From NCBI RefSeq assembly GCF_025143365.1, contig NZ_JALXPE010000020.1, positions 1-59,891 of the forward strand: a stretch of DNA of 59,891 bases, in the 5' to 3' direction. Below, piece after piece: positions 52,349 through 59,891 of this stretch. The notes under the pieces are model-generated. The model ran no database searches, was not told the DNA's origin, and was given only the letters and a program-made list of their open reading frames with translations. This DNA is from Microbacterium sp. p3-SID336. Lineage in GTDB: Bacteria; Actinomycetota; Actinomycetes; Actinomycetales; Microbacteriaceae. The translations under genes were made by a program, and so were the position numbers. Within the stretch, counting starts at the first letter, position 1, and each line of letters begins with the position of its first letter.

Positions 52349-53341
52349 CTACTCGCCGGACGTGCGACGGGAGTCCGCGCCGAGCGGAGCCGCGCTGCGG
52401 ACCACCCCGGGGTGGGTGGCGACGTACTCCTCGAACGCCTGGCGTGACGTGCGCGCGGGTGTGAAGCCGAAGGCCTCGCGCAGCCGCGTGTTCGCGAGCA
52501 CGGGACGGTAGCGCAGGAAGGGCACCTTCTCCGCCCCGTGCGGGGTGAGGCGCAGCAGGCGTCCGATGCGGAGTGCGGCGCTCAGCGCCCAGGCCGGCAC
52601 GACGAGCTGGGGCTTGCCCAGACGGGCGGCGATCTGCTGCGCCGTCAGGCACCCGTCTCCGGCGACGTTGTACACGCCGGCCGGACCGGTCGTGGCGGCG
52701 CGTACCATCGCCGCAGCGACATCGTCCACCCATACGAACACGAAGGGGGAGTCGGACCCGGCGATGCGCAGGATCCGCCGACCGTCCCACAGCGCGGTGA
52801 TCTGATTGCGCACGGTGGGACCGAGGATCGTGCCGATCCGGAAGACGACCTGCTCCAGCTCGGGGTGGACCCGCCGGTGATCGGCGAGCATCTCCTCCAC
52901 GAGTCTCTTGTGGCGGGCGTAGGGGAAGGCATCGTTGCCGCGCAGCGGAGTGTCCTCATCGATCCACGCCGGGTTGTCCGCGTGATAGCCGTACGCGGCA
53001 CCGGAGCTCGAGACGACGAGGCGCCGCACGCCGGCCTGCATACACGCCGCCAGGACGTTCGCGGTGCCTGTCACATCCACCCGGTACTCGGTGTCGACGT
53101 CACGGCCGGGATTCACGATCGCGGCGAGATGCACCACCGTGTCGATGCGGTGTGCGCGCAGCAGCGGGGCGATCGCCGGGGCGTCCGTCACGTCGAGCAC
53201 CGCAGTGGTGACACCGTCCGCAGCCGCGGACGGCCGCACATCCGCGGCGACCACGAGCTCGACGTCCTCGCGCTGCGCGAGCGCCGCGGCCACATGCGAG
53301 CCGAGGAAACCGGCGCCGCCCGTGATCAGCACCCGCGCCAT
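52349..53341 (-). CDS. NAD-dependent epimerase/dehydratase (extended SDR)
   Basis: 330 aa. GGAGFLGSH cofactor motif; catalytic Ser in VVSSSGAAYG. The usual YxxxK reads YARHK. The overall pattern fits the 3-beta-HSD/epimerase branch. Substrate unknown. Its ATG shares one base with the transporter stop (TGATG). Confidence 0.88.
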   Translation of the reverse strand: MARVLITGGAGFLGSHVAAALAQREDVELVVAADVRPSAAADGVTTAVLDVTDAPAIAPLLRAHRIDTVVHLAAIVNPGRDVDTEYRVDVTGTANVLAACMQAGVRRLVVSSSGAAYGYHADNPAWIDEDTPLRGNDAFPYARHKRLVEEMLADHRRVHPELEQVVFRIGTILGPTVRNQITALWDGRRILRIAGSDSPFVFVWVDDVAAAMVRAATTGPAGVYNVAGDGCLTAQQIAARLGKPQLVVPAWALSAALRIGRLLRLTPHGAEKVPFLRYRPVLANTRLREAFGFTPARTSRQAFEEYVATHPGVVRSAAPLGADSRRTSGE

Positions 53342-54309
53342 CAGGCGGCCTCGACGGGGGTGCGCCCGCTCGCGTCGCCCGTCGCCGCACCGGTCCGACG
53401 CCGCGTATGCCGCGCCCACAGGCCGGCGAGCACGAGTCCGGCGATGATGTCCCAGATGCCCCACCATCCCGCGACCACGGCCATACCTCCCAGGCCGTCG
53501 AAGAACAGGAACACGAGCCCGAGCCCGAGCCCGGCGTTCCGGATGCCGACCTCGAACGTCATGGCTTTCCGCTCTCGCGTGCCGAGGCCGCCGACCACCG
53601 CCGTGCCGTAGCCGAGCGCCAGCGCGACCGCGTCGTGAACGGCCACCACGAGCAGGATCACGCCGAGTACCTGCACGAACACGGCCCAGTTGCCCACGAG
53701 CGCCGCCACGATGAAGCCGAGCAGCGCGAGCAGGCTGAACCACTTCACGACAGGCTGCACACGAGCGCTGAGGCGCGGGGCCCTGGCGCGCAGCAGGAGT
53801 CCGAGCGCGAACGGCAGGCCGACGATCAGCAGGATCTCCAGGAGCATGCGCCACGGGTCGAGGGAGACATCGCGCAGCAGCGTGCGCGCGGTGGGGTGCA
53901 GTGACCCCCAGAACGTGATGCTCAGCGGCATCGCCACGATGTAGAGCAGATTGCCGACCGCCGTCAGCGACACGGACAACGCCACGTTGCCGCCCGCGCG
54001 GTGCGTGAGCACCTGGGAGATGTTGCCGGGCGGACAGCAGGCCACCAGGAGCATGCCGAGCGCCATGGACGGCGGCACCGGCAGGACGAGGGTGAGCAGG
54101 AAGGTCGCGACGGGCAGGAGCAGCAGCTGCGCCAGGAGGGCGATCGCGAACGGCTTCGGGTGCTTCGCGACGACGCGGAAGTCGCGTGGGGACGTGTCCA
54201 GCGCGATGCCGAACATGATGAGACCGAGCACCACGTTGAGGATCGTGAGCGTGCCGGGGGTGAAGGAGAGGACGACGTCATCGATGTTCACGGGTGCCGC
54301 CTTGTTCAC
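53341..54309 (-). CDS. Bile acid:sodium symporter (BASS) family transporter
   Basis: 322 aa, start GTG. Eight to ten membrane segments; ACCPPGNISQVLTH and FEVGIRNAGLGLGLV are the two conserved crossover/sodium-site blocks. Imports an organic anion (sterol acids or oxo-acids in known members). The start overlaps the monooxygenase stop as GTGA. Confidence 0.9.
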   Translation of the reverse strand: MNKAAPVNIDDVVLSFTPGTLTILNVVLGLIMFGIALDTSPRDFRVVAKHPKPFAIALLAQLLLLPVATFLLTLVLPVPPSMALGMLLVACCPPGNISQVLTHRAGGNVALSVSLTAVGNLLYIVAMPLSITFWGSLHPTARTLLRDVSLDPWRMLLEILLIVGLPFALGLLLRARAPRLSARVQPVVKWFSLLALLGFIVAALVGNWAVFVQVLGVILLVVAVHDAVALALGYGTAVVGGLGTRERKAMTFEVGIRNAGLGLGLVFLFFDGLGGMAVVAGWWGIWDIIAGLVLAGLWARHTRRRTGAATGDASGRTPVEAA

Positions 54310-55598
54310 GGTGCCGCCTCCAGCCCGGCCCTCTCGTGCCGCACGGCTCGGCGGTACGCGTCCTTGTTGACGTAGTACGACATGCGGTCGAGTCCGAGGT
54401 AGCGGTAGCCGCCCGTCACGTCGGGCCACGGATCCGCCGTCACCCTCGTGCGGAAGCGGGCGGCCCTCGCGGGGTCGTGCTCCCGGGCGTGCAGGTAGGA
54501 GGCGAGGAGCTCGGCCTGTTCGAAGCGGCCCTGCCAGCCGATGCCGGACGCCTCGATCATGCCCATCACGTACAGGCCGTTGAAGGACGCGGGGAACACG
54601 TTCAGGAAGAGCCGAGGGGAGGCCCCGCGCCAGTGCAGATGCTCCGCGTCGACGAAGGGGTAGTCGAGCCGGTAGCCGGTGGCGAGCAGCACGAGGTCGT
54701 AGTCGTCGGCGCTGCCGTCGCGGAAGCGCACGGCCGAGCCGTCGAAGCGGTCGACGTCGGCGCGGATGCGGAGGTCGCCCTGGCCGAGGTGGTTGAGGAT
54801 CATCGTGTTCACGATCGGGTGCGACTCGTAGATCCGGTAGTCCGGTCGGGGGAACCCGAAGCGGACAGGATCGCCCGTGAAGGCCCGCAGCACCCGCGTG
54901 TCCACGGCCTGCTTGAGCCGCGCGGGGAGCGGACGGCCCTGGTTGAGCGTGTCGCTCGGCCGCCCGAACAGATACCGGGGCACGAAGTAGTAGCCACGCC
55001 GCACGCTCATGTCCACGGACGCGGCATGGTGCACGGCGTCCACGGCGATGTCGCACCCGGAGTTGCCCGCACCGATGATCAGCACACGCTTGCCGGCGAG
55101 CTGCCGCGGGGACTTGTACGCGCTCGTGTGCAGGACCTCCCCGTCGAAGATCCCGGCGAACGCGGGCACGTGCGGCTCGGCGAGCGTGCCGTTGGCGAGC
55201 ACGACCCCCTGGTACCACCGCGTGCTCTCCCCATCCGGTCCGGACGAGGTGAGGTTCCAGCCGCCGTCGTGGGGTTCGAGCCGGGTGACGGTCGTGTCGA
55301 ACCGGAACAGCGAAGTGAGGTCGAAGTGGTCGGCGTAGTCGCGGAAGTACTGGCGCAGCACGCGATGCCCGGGGTAGTCCACCGGGGTGCGCATCGGGAA
55401 TTCCGCGAACTCGGTGGTCGTGCGCGAGGAGATCAGGTGCGCGGACTCGTACATGGTGCTGCGCGGGTTGCCGATGTCCCACAGCCCGCCGACCCCGTGC
55501 GACGCCTCGTATCCGTCCACCGTGATGCCGCGCTGCTGCAGCGCCCGGGCGGTGGCGAGCCCCGACGGGCCCGCGCCGATCACCGCATATCTGCTCAT
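54306..55598 (-). CDS. Flavin-containing monooxygenase
   Basis: 430 aa from the ATG at 55598 (GGGGAGCAGG upstream). FAD motif GAGPSGLATA at the N-terminus; NADPH motif GAGNSGCDIA in the middle; the fingerprint FDGEVLHTSAYKSP (FxGxxxHxxxY) marks class B FMOs rather than a typical Baeyer-Villiger FxGxxxHxxxW. Oxidises N, S or a ketone. First gene of a four-gene overlapping operon. The frame continues upstream only as antisense to mtlD. Confidence 0.9.
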   Translation of the reverse strand: MSRYAVIGAGPSGLATARALQQRGITVDGYEASHGVGGLWDIGNPRSTMYESAHLISSRTTTEFAEFPMRTPVDYPGHRVLRQYFRDYADHFDLTSLFRFDTTVTRLEPHDGGWNLTSSGPDGESTRWYQGVVLANGTLAEPHVPAFAGIFDGEVLHTSAYKSPRQLAGKRVLIIGAGNSGCDIAVDAVHHAASVDMSVRRGYYFVPRYLFGRPSDTLNQGRPLPARLKQAVDTRVLRAFTGDPVRFGFPRPDYRIYESHPIVNTMILNHLGQGDLRIRADVDRFDGSAVRFRDGSADDYDLVLLATGYRLDYPFVDAEHLHWRGASPRLFLNVFPASFNGLYVMGMIEASGIGWQGRFEQAELLASYLHAREHDPARAARFRTRVTADPWPDVTGGYRYLGLDRMSYYVNKDAYRRAVRHERAGLEAAP

Positions 55599-55625
55599 CC
55601 TGCTCCCCGCACGTCGCTGTGCTCG

Positions 55626-55668
55626 AAAAACGCCCCCGCGCACCGATGCTATCCGGTGGGCGGGGGCG
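55626..55668 (-). terminator. Rho-independent terminator of the mannitol operon
   Basis: On the minus strand, a 15-bp stem with one mismatch (55654-55668 with 55631-55645) is followed at once by TTTTT (55626-55630). It is the only classical hairpin-plus-U terminator I found in the window, 24 bp after mtlD. Confidence 0.88.
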
Positions 55669-55692
55669 CTTCGCGCAGGGCGCGGCGGAGCG

Positions 55693-56850
55693 TCAGCCGG
55701 ACGCCAGACTCCGCTGCCGGGCGGCGACGGTGTCGCGGATCGACGGGAACAGGGGATGGTCGTCGGCGAGCCCCGTGGCCCGGGTGGTGAACGAAGCAGC
55801 GTCCTCCGTGCGCAGCAGCTCCTGCAGCTCCACCGACTGCTCGTCGGACGGCTCGTCGAAGTCCAGCGCCGCCGCGACCGCCGACACCAGGGCGGTGGTG
55901 GAGAGTCCGCGTTCGGCGGCGGTCGCCGCGGGGCCGATGAAGCGCTCGTGCCGGGAGATCTTGCGCAGCGGCTGCCGTCCGACCCGCTGCACCGTGTCGA
56001 CCAGCGCGGGGTTGCGGAAGCGCTCCAGGATCGTGGCACGGTAGTCGGCGAGCTCCGCGGGGTCGAGGCCGTGCACGGCGACCAGCACGGCGGACGTCTC
56101 CTCCAGCGCCGCGGACACGCGTGCCGCGATGCCCTCGTCGGCCAGCGCGTCCGAGATGCGCTCGAACCCCGCCTGCGCGCCGAAGTACGCCGTCGCCGCG
56201 TGCCCCGTGTTGACCGTGAACAGCTTGCGCTCGATGTACGGCGCCAGGTCGTCCACGAAGTGCGCGCCGGGGAGGTGCGGCAGCGCGTCGCCGAACGGCC
56301 CGGCCTCGATGGCCCACTCGTAGTACGGCTCGACCGTGACGTCGACCCCCGCACCGGGCGGCTGCGCGGGGACGATGCGGTCCACCGCGGTGTTGGCGAA
56401 CACCGCACGGGGCAGCAGGGCGTCCGCGTCGGCACCGGCGGCGGCCGCGACCTCCGCACGCAGCAGGTCGGTGGCGCCGATCGCGTTCTCGCACGCCATC
56501 ACCTGCAGCGGCGGCGCATCCGGATCCCTCCGGGCCAGTCCGGCCACGATCGACGGTGCGACGAAGCGCAGCACCGTGGGGCCGACGGCTGTGGTGACGA
56601 CGTCGGCCGTGGCGACCTCGGCGGCGACGGCGTCTGGGTCCGTGCGACTGTTCAGCGCCCGGAACCCGGTGACGACGTGATCGGTCCCCCCGGGGCCGGC
56701 TTCGTGCACGGTGTACGACTCGGCCGCATCGATCGCGTCGACGAGAGCGTCCGCGACATCCGAGAACACGAGCTCGTAGCCGCCCTCGTGCAGCAGCAGT
56801 CCGACGAATCCGCGCCCGATGTTGCCGGCCCCGAAGTGGACCGCCTTCAT
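55693..56850 (-). CDS. mtlD: Mannitol-1-phosphate 5-dehydrogenase
   Basis: 385 aa. N-terminal [13 protein letters not shown] is the NAD loop; [11 protein letters not shown] and the catalytic Lys region (IERKLFTVN) are conserved. Converts mannitol-1-phosphate to fructose-6-phosphate. The start overlaps mtlF stop (ATGA). Confidence 0.96.
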   Translation of the reverse strand: MKAVHFGAGNIGRGFVGLLLHEGGYELVFSDVADALVDAIDAAESYTVHEAGPGGTDHVVTGFRALNSRTDPDAVAAEVATADVVTTAVGPTVLRFVAPSIVAGLARRDPDAPPLQVMACENAIGATDLLRAEVAAAAGADADALLPRAVFANTAVDRIVPAQPPGAGVDVTVEPYYEWAIEAGPFGDALPHLPGAHFVDDLAPYIERKLFTVNTGHAATAYFGAQAGFERISDALADEGIAARVSAALEETSAVLVAVHGLDPAELADYRATILERFRNPALVDTVQRVGRQPLRKISRHERFIGPAATAAERGLSTTALVSAVAAALDFDEPSDEQSVELQELLRTEDAASFTTRATGLADDHPLFPSIRDTVAARQRSLASG

Positions 56851-57281
56851 CCCTCGTTCACCTCCGCGAGCAGCGCGTACAGCTCCTCCGGGGTCTGCGC
56901 GGCGGCGAGCTTCGCCACGTCGTCCTCCTCGGAGAACAGGATCGCGATGCGGGAGAGGATCTCCAGGTGCTCGTCGCCCACACCGGCGATGCCGATCACG
57001 AAGGTCGCCCGCTCACCGTCCCAGTCGACACCGCCGTCGTAGCGCACCACGGAGAGGGCGGAGGCGAGGATCGCGTCCTTGGCCTCGTTGGTGCCGTGCG
57101 GGATCGCCAGGCCGTTGCCCATGAACGTCGACACGGTCTCCTCGCGGGCCCGCATGGCGTCGACGTAGGCCGGCGTGACCGCTCCGACGGAGACGAGGAT
57201 GTCCGTCGCCTCCTGGAGCGCGTCGTCCCGTGTCGCTCCACCGGGGTGGATCCGCACCTGCGCGGGGGTGAGAACGCTCAT
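56847..57281 (-). CDS. mtlF: PTS mannitol-specific EIIA component
   Basis: 144 aa, stand-alone EIIA. The phospho-acceptor His lies in LAIPHGTNE. Passes phosphate from HPr to the EIIB domain of MtlA. Overlaps mtlA and mtlD by four bases each. Confidence 0.95.
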   Translation of the reverse strand: MSVLTPAQVRIHPGGATRDDALQEATDILVSVGAVTPAYVDAMRAREETVSTFMGNGLAIPHGTNEAKDAILASALSVVRYDGGVDWDGERATFVIGIAGVGDEHLEILSRIAILFSEEDDVAKLAAAQTPEELYALLAEVNEG

Positions 57282-58915
57282 TCTGTGTCCTTTCGCTGTT
57301 CCCTGACCATCTCGACGACCTCTTCGTACTTCGGCGAGTTCATGAAGTTGTCGACGGAGACGTGGATCGAGTCCGGCGACTTCGCCTGGGCACGCTCGGT
57401 CAGCTGCTGCTGCGTGATGACCAGGTCGGCCGTGCCGTCGAGGTTCGCGATCGCCGCGTTGGTCACGGTCACGCCGTCGATGCCGGCTTTCTTGATCTTG
57501 TTGCGCAGCACGCTCGCCCCCATGGCCGAGGAGCCCATGCCCGCGTCGCAGGCGAACACGATGGTGGAGATCGGCCGGTCGGCCACCGCCGTCGCCGGGG
57601 TGTCGGCCGTCGCAGCGGCCGCGGGTGCCGTAGCGGTCGAGGTGCGCAGCGCGTCCATCGCGGCGGACGACCTGCCCTTGTTCGCCTCGGTCTGCGCGAT
57701 CGCGGCACCGAACGTGTCGGACTCCGCCTCCAGGTCGCGCTTGCGGGAGGCGCGGAGGATCACGGCTGTGATCAGGAAGGTGACCGCAGCCGCCAGGATC
57801 ACCGACAGGTACACCACGAGCAGGTTCGCGACACCGGGGCCGATGGCGGCCGCGGTCACCGCGATGATGCTGCCCGGCGCGGCCGGGAACGCCAGCCCGC
57901 CGCCGAGGAGCATGTTGGTGGTGACGCCCGTGGCGCCGCCGGCGATGAGCGCCAGGATCGTGGCGGGCTTGCTCAGCGCGTACGGGAAGTAGATCTCGTG
58001 GATGCCGCCGAAGAACTGGATGATGGCAGCGCCGGGGGCGGAGGCCTTCGCGGCACCGACCCCGAAGAAGCTGAACGCCAGCAGCAGGCCGATGCCGGGG
58101 CCGGGGTTGGCCTCGATGAGGAACAGGATCGACTTGCCGGTCTCGGCGGCCTGCTCGATGCCGAGAGGCGTGAACACGCCGTGGTTGATGGCGTTGTTGA
58201 GGAAGAGCACCTTGGCCGGCTCGACGATGATCGACACCAGGGGCAGCAGGTTCAGGCCGACGAGCCAGTCGACGGCGGCACCCAGTGCCGCGCTGATGCC
58301 GAGCATGACGGGGCCGAAGGCGAAGAACCCGACGATCGCGAGGATCATGCCGAGGATGCCGGCGGAGAAGTTGTTGACGAGCATCTCGAAGCCGGGGCGG
58401 ATCTTGCCGTCCCACAGCCGGTCCATCTGCTTGGTCAACCACGCGGCGATGGGGCCCATGATCATGGCGCCCAGGAACATCGGGATGTTCGTGCCCACGA
58501 TCACGCCGACGGTCGCGATCGTCGCCACCACGCCACCGCGCTCGCCGTAGACCAGGCGGCCCGCGGTGTTGGCGATCAGCAGCGGCAGCAGGTACGTGAC
58601 CATGGGGCCGACCAGGCCGACGTAGGCCATGATGTTGCCCGCATCGGTCTCCGCGAGCGCCGTGGTGGCACCCTGCCAGCCGATCACGGCAGAGTCGCCG
58701 CCGCCGCCGATGATCTCGGCGACGCCGGCCCAGTGCCAGCCGAACGGGCTGTCCGCGCCGAAGAAGCCCGCGGGGATGAAGAGCATCGTGATGAAGCCCC
58801 AGGCGATGAAGGCCGCGATATTCGGCATGATCATGCCGGAGAGGAAGGTGCCGAAGCGCTGGACGCCTACGCGCAGGCCTCCCGGTCTCGTGGCGGCGGG
58901 TGACGTCGTCGTCAT
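57278..58915 (-). CDS. mtlA: PTS mannitol-specific EIICB component
   Basis: 545 aa. EIIC membrane domain ~20-385 with GGIHEIYFPYAL, the sugar-site motif. A linker rich in Ala/Thr/Pro (~420-445) leads to the EIIB domain, whose phospho-Cys is in FACDAGMGSSAMG. No fused EIIA, which is supplied by mtlF. Start overlaps ptsI stop (ATGA). Confidence 0.96.
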   Translation of the reverse strand: MTTTSPAATRPGGLRVGVQRFGTFLSGMIMPNIAAFIAWGFITMLFIPAGFFGADSPFGWHWAGVAEIIGGGGDSAVIGWQGATTALAETDAGNIMAYVGLVGPMVTYLLPLLIANTAGRLVYGERGGVVATIATVGVIVGTNIPMFLGAMIMGPIAAWLTKQMDRLWDGKIRPGFEMLVNNFSAGILGMILAIVGFFAFGPVMLGISAALGAAVDWLVGLNLLPLVSIIVEPAKVLFLNNAINHGVFTPLGIEQAAETGKSILFLIEANPGPGIGLLLAFSFFGVGAAKASAPGAAIIQFFGGIHEIYFPYALSKPATILALIAGGATGVTTNMLLGGGLAFPAAPGSIIAVTAAAIGPGVANLLVVYLSVILAAAVTFLITAVILRASRKRDLEAESDTFGAAIAQTEANKGRSSAAMDALRTSTATAPAAAATADTPATAVADRPISTIVFACDAGMGSSAMGASVLRNKIKKAGIDGVTVTNAAIANLDGTADLVITQQQLTERAQAKSPDSIHVSVDNFMNSPKYEEVVEMVREQRKDTE

Positions 58916-59891
58916 GATGTCGTCTCTTTCTGGTGGTGGGGGAGCGCCGCGGCGAGAGTCGCCACGGCGGTTCGGGCGGAGGAGGCGTCGTCCGCGGCCA
59001 GGGCGGCTTCCGCGAGGCGGGCGGCCTCCTCGGCGGTGCGGGCGGACAGGGCGTGGCGCACGTCGGCGAGGGCCGAGGGCGCCATGGACAGGCTGGTGGC
59101 GCCGAGGCCGACCAGGACGACCGCCAGCAGCGGGTCCGCGGCGGCTTCACCGCAGATGCCGACCGGCTTGCCGAGCCGGGCGCCCGCGTCGCCGACCTCG
59201 CGCACGAGCCGCAGCACCGCGGGGTGCCACGGGTCCTGGAACGAGGCGACGGAGCCGAGCAGGCGGTCGGCGGCCATCGTGTACTGCGTGAGGTCGTTGG
59301 TGCCGATCGATGCGAAGTCGGCATGTGCGAGCACGCGGTCGGCGAGCAGCGCGCTCGCCGGGACCTCGACCATGACGCCGGCCGTCTTCAGGCCGTACTC
59401 GCGTGCCATGCCGGTGAAGTACGCCGTCTCCTCGACCGTGGCCACCATCGGTGCCATGACCCACAGGTCCGCGGAGGTCTCGGCGTCGGCCTCGGCGAGG
59501 GCCGTGAGCTGTTCGCGCAGGATGTCCTCGCTGGCCCGCAGCGCGCGCAGCCCGCGGAGTCCGAGGGCCGGATTCTCCTCGTGCGCATCGTTCAGGAAGG
59601 CCAGCGGCTTGTCGGCGCCCGCATCGAGCATCCGCACCACGACCTTCCGCCCGGGGAAGGCAGCCAGGAGCTCGCGGTAGGCCTCGCGCTGCTGGGCGAC
59701 GGTGGGTGCCTGCGACGCGGAGAGGAACAGGAACTCGGTGCGGAACAGCCCGACGCCCTCGGCACCGCGAGCGACCGCGTCGGCGGCGTCCGCGGGCTTG
59801 CCCAGGTTCGCGAGCAGCGCGACCGGCGTGCCGTCGGCGAGGGCGCCGGGGGTGAGGGGCTCGTCGCCGGCCGTGCGGCGGGGGGGGGGGG
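58912..59891 (-). CDS. ptsI: PTS Enzyme I, C-terminal part (runs off the window)
   Basis: At least 325 codons are open from the right edge. The PEP-binding domain is clear: GVGLFRTEFLFL, VRMLDAGADKPL, the metal-site segment ASIGTNDLTQYT and catalytic Cys in VGICGEAAAD. The N-terminal His domain lies outside. Starts the phosphorelay from PEP. It sits first in the mannitol operon and overlaps mtlA. The last 12 bases of the window are all G and may not be genuine. Confidence 0.93.
   Translation of the reverse strand, partial: PPPRRTAGDEPLTPGALADGTPVALLANLGKPADAADAVARGAEGVGLFRTEFLFLSASQAPTVAQQREAYRELLAAFPGRKVVVRMLDAGADKPLAFLNDAHEENPALGLRGLRALRASEDILREQLTALAEADAETSADLWVMAPMVATVEETAYFTGMAREYGLKTAGVMVEVPASALLADRVLAHADFASIGTNDLTQYTMAADRLLGSVASFQDPWHPAVLRLVREVGDAGARLGKPVGICGEAAADPLLAVVLVGLGATSLSMAPSALADVRHALSARTAEEAARLAEAALAADDASSARTAVATLAAALPHHQKETTS

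Overview
The window is one contiguous stretch of a high-GC Gram-positive genome, very probably Microbacterium or a close Microbacteriaceae relative. The evidence is the strongly G/C-ending codon use, frequent GTG/TTG starts, many apparently leaderless genes, a DUF222/HNH protein, the sdhCDAB order, an actinobacterial FMN-lipoprotein/ApbE set and a ptsI-mtlA-mtlF-mtlD operon. It is mostly core metabolism and transport. I see no prophage, insertion sequence, CRISPR array or rRNA. There is one tRNA, tRNA-Gln(TTG). The right edge ends in a run of 12 G inside ptsI and is probably a contig end.

Layout, left to right. 0-7.6 kb: a PucR-type regulator, a serine beta-lactamase-like hydrolase, a DHA1-type MFS exporter, a repeat-rich spacer, a DUF222/HNH protein and an alpha/beta hydrolase; the MFS, HNH and hydrolase proteins each carry a low-complexity insertion. 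7.7-11.3 kb: an ABC-F ATPase and a CPA1 Na+/H+ antiporter. 11.4-14.2 kb: the methionine importer metQNI. 14.2-17.6 kb: an RluA-type pseudouridine synthase, an SDR gene divergent from an Rrf2 regulator around a clear palindrome, and a coupled GNAT-marR pair. 17.7-20.2 kb: tRNA-Gln, glmU and prs, with the tRNA ending one base before the glmU start codon. 20.3-23.3 kb: an extracytoplasmic flavin module made of an FMN-binding lipoprotein, ApbE and an RnfD/NqrB-like membrane domain fused to a ferredoxin-NADP-reductase-like domain. 23.3-26.9 kb: a two-component system and a berberine-bridge-type flavoprotein.

27-31.9 kb: 6-phosphogluconate dehydrogenase faces a 2-hydroxyacid dehydrogenase and gluconokinase; then come a 41-residue membrane protein, ribosomal protein L25 and peptidyl-tRNA hydrolase. 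31.9-36.4 kb: a proline-rich membrane protein, trpS, a DUF4166 protein, exodeoxyribonuclease III and a YihY/BrkB protein. 36.4-41.2 kb: sdhCDAB and a mannose-1-phosphate guanylyltransferase. 41.4-51.6 kb: a long nucleoside operon of BMP lipoprotein, two-domain ATPase, two permeases, cytidine deaminase, thymidine phosphorylase and adenosine deaminase, continuing into a polysaccharide deacetylase and a PfkB kinase. 51.6-55.6 kb: a tightly overlapped operon of flavin monooxygenase, BASS transporter, epimerase and membrane-anchored hydrolase. 55.7-59.9 kb: the mannitol PTS operon.

Three patterns recur. First, at nine genes a -10-like hexamer ends exactly six bases before the start codon, which implies leaderless transcripts. 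Second, both ABC import operons have a strong hairpin between the solute-binding-protein gene and the ATPase gene. Third, two convergent gene junctions carry tandem arrays of the same 8-bp unit. The best candidates for something new are the flavin electron-transfer module, the monooxygenase-transporter operon, the tRNA-Gln/glmU junction and the deacetylase with an InlB-B-like domain. All calls were made by reading the sequence; no database search was run.
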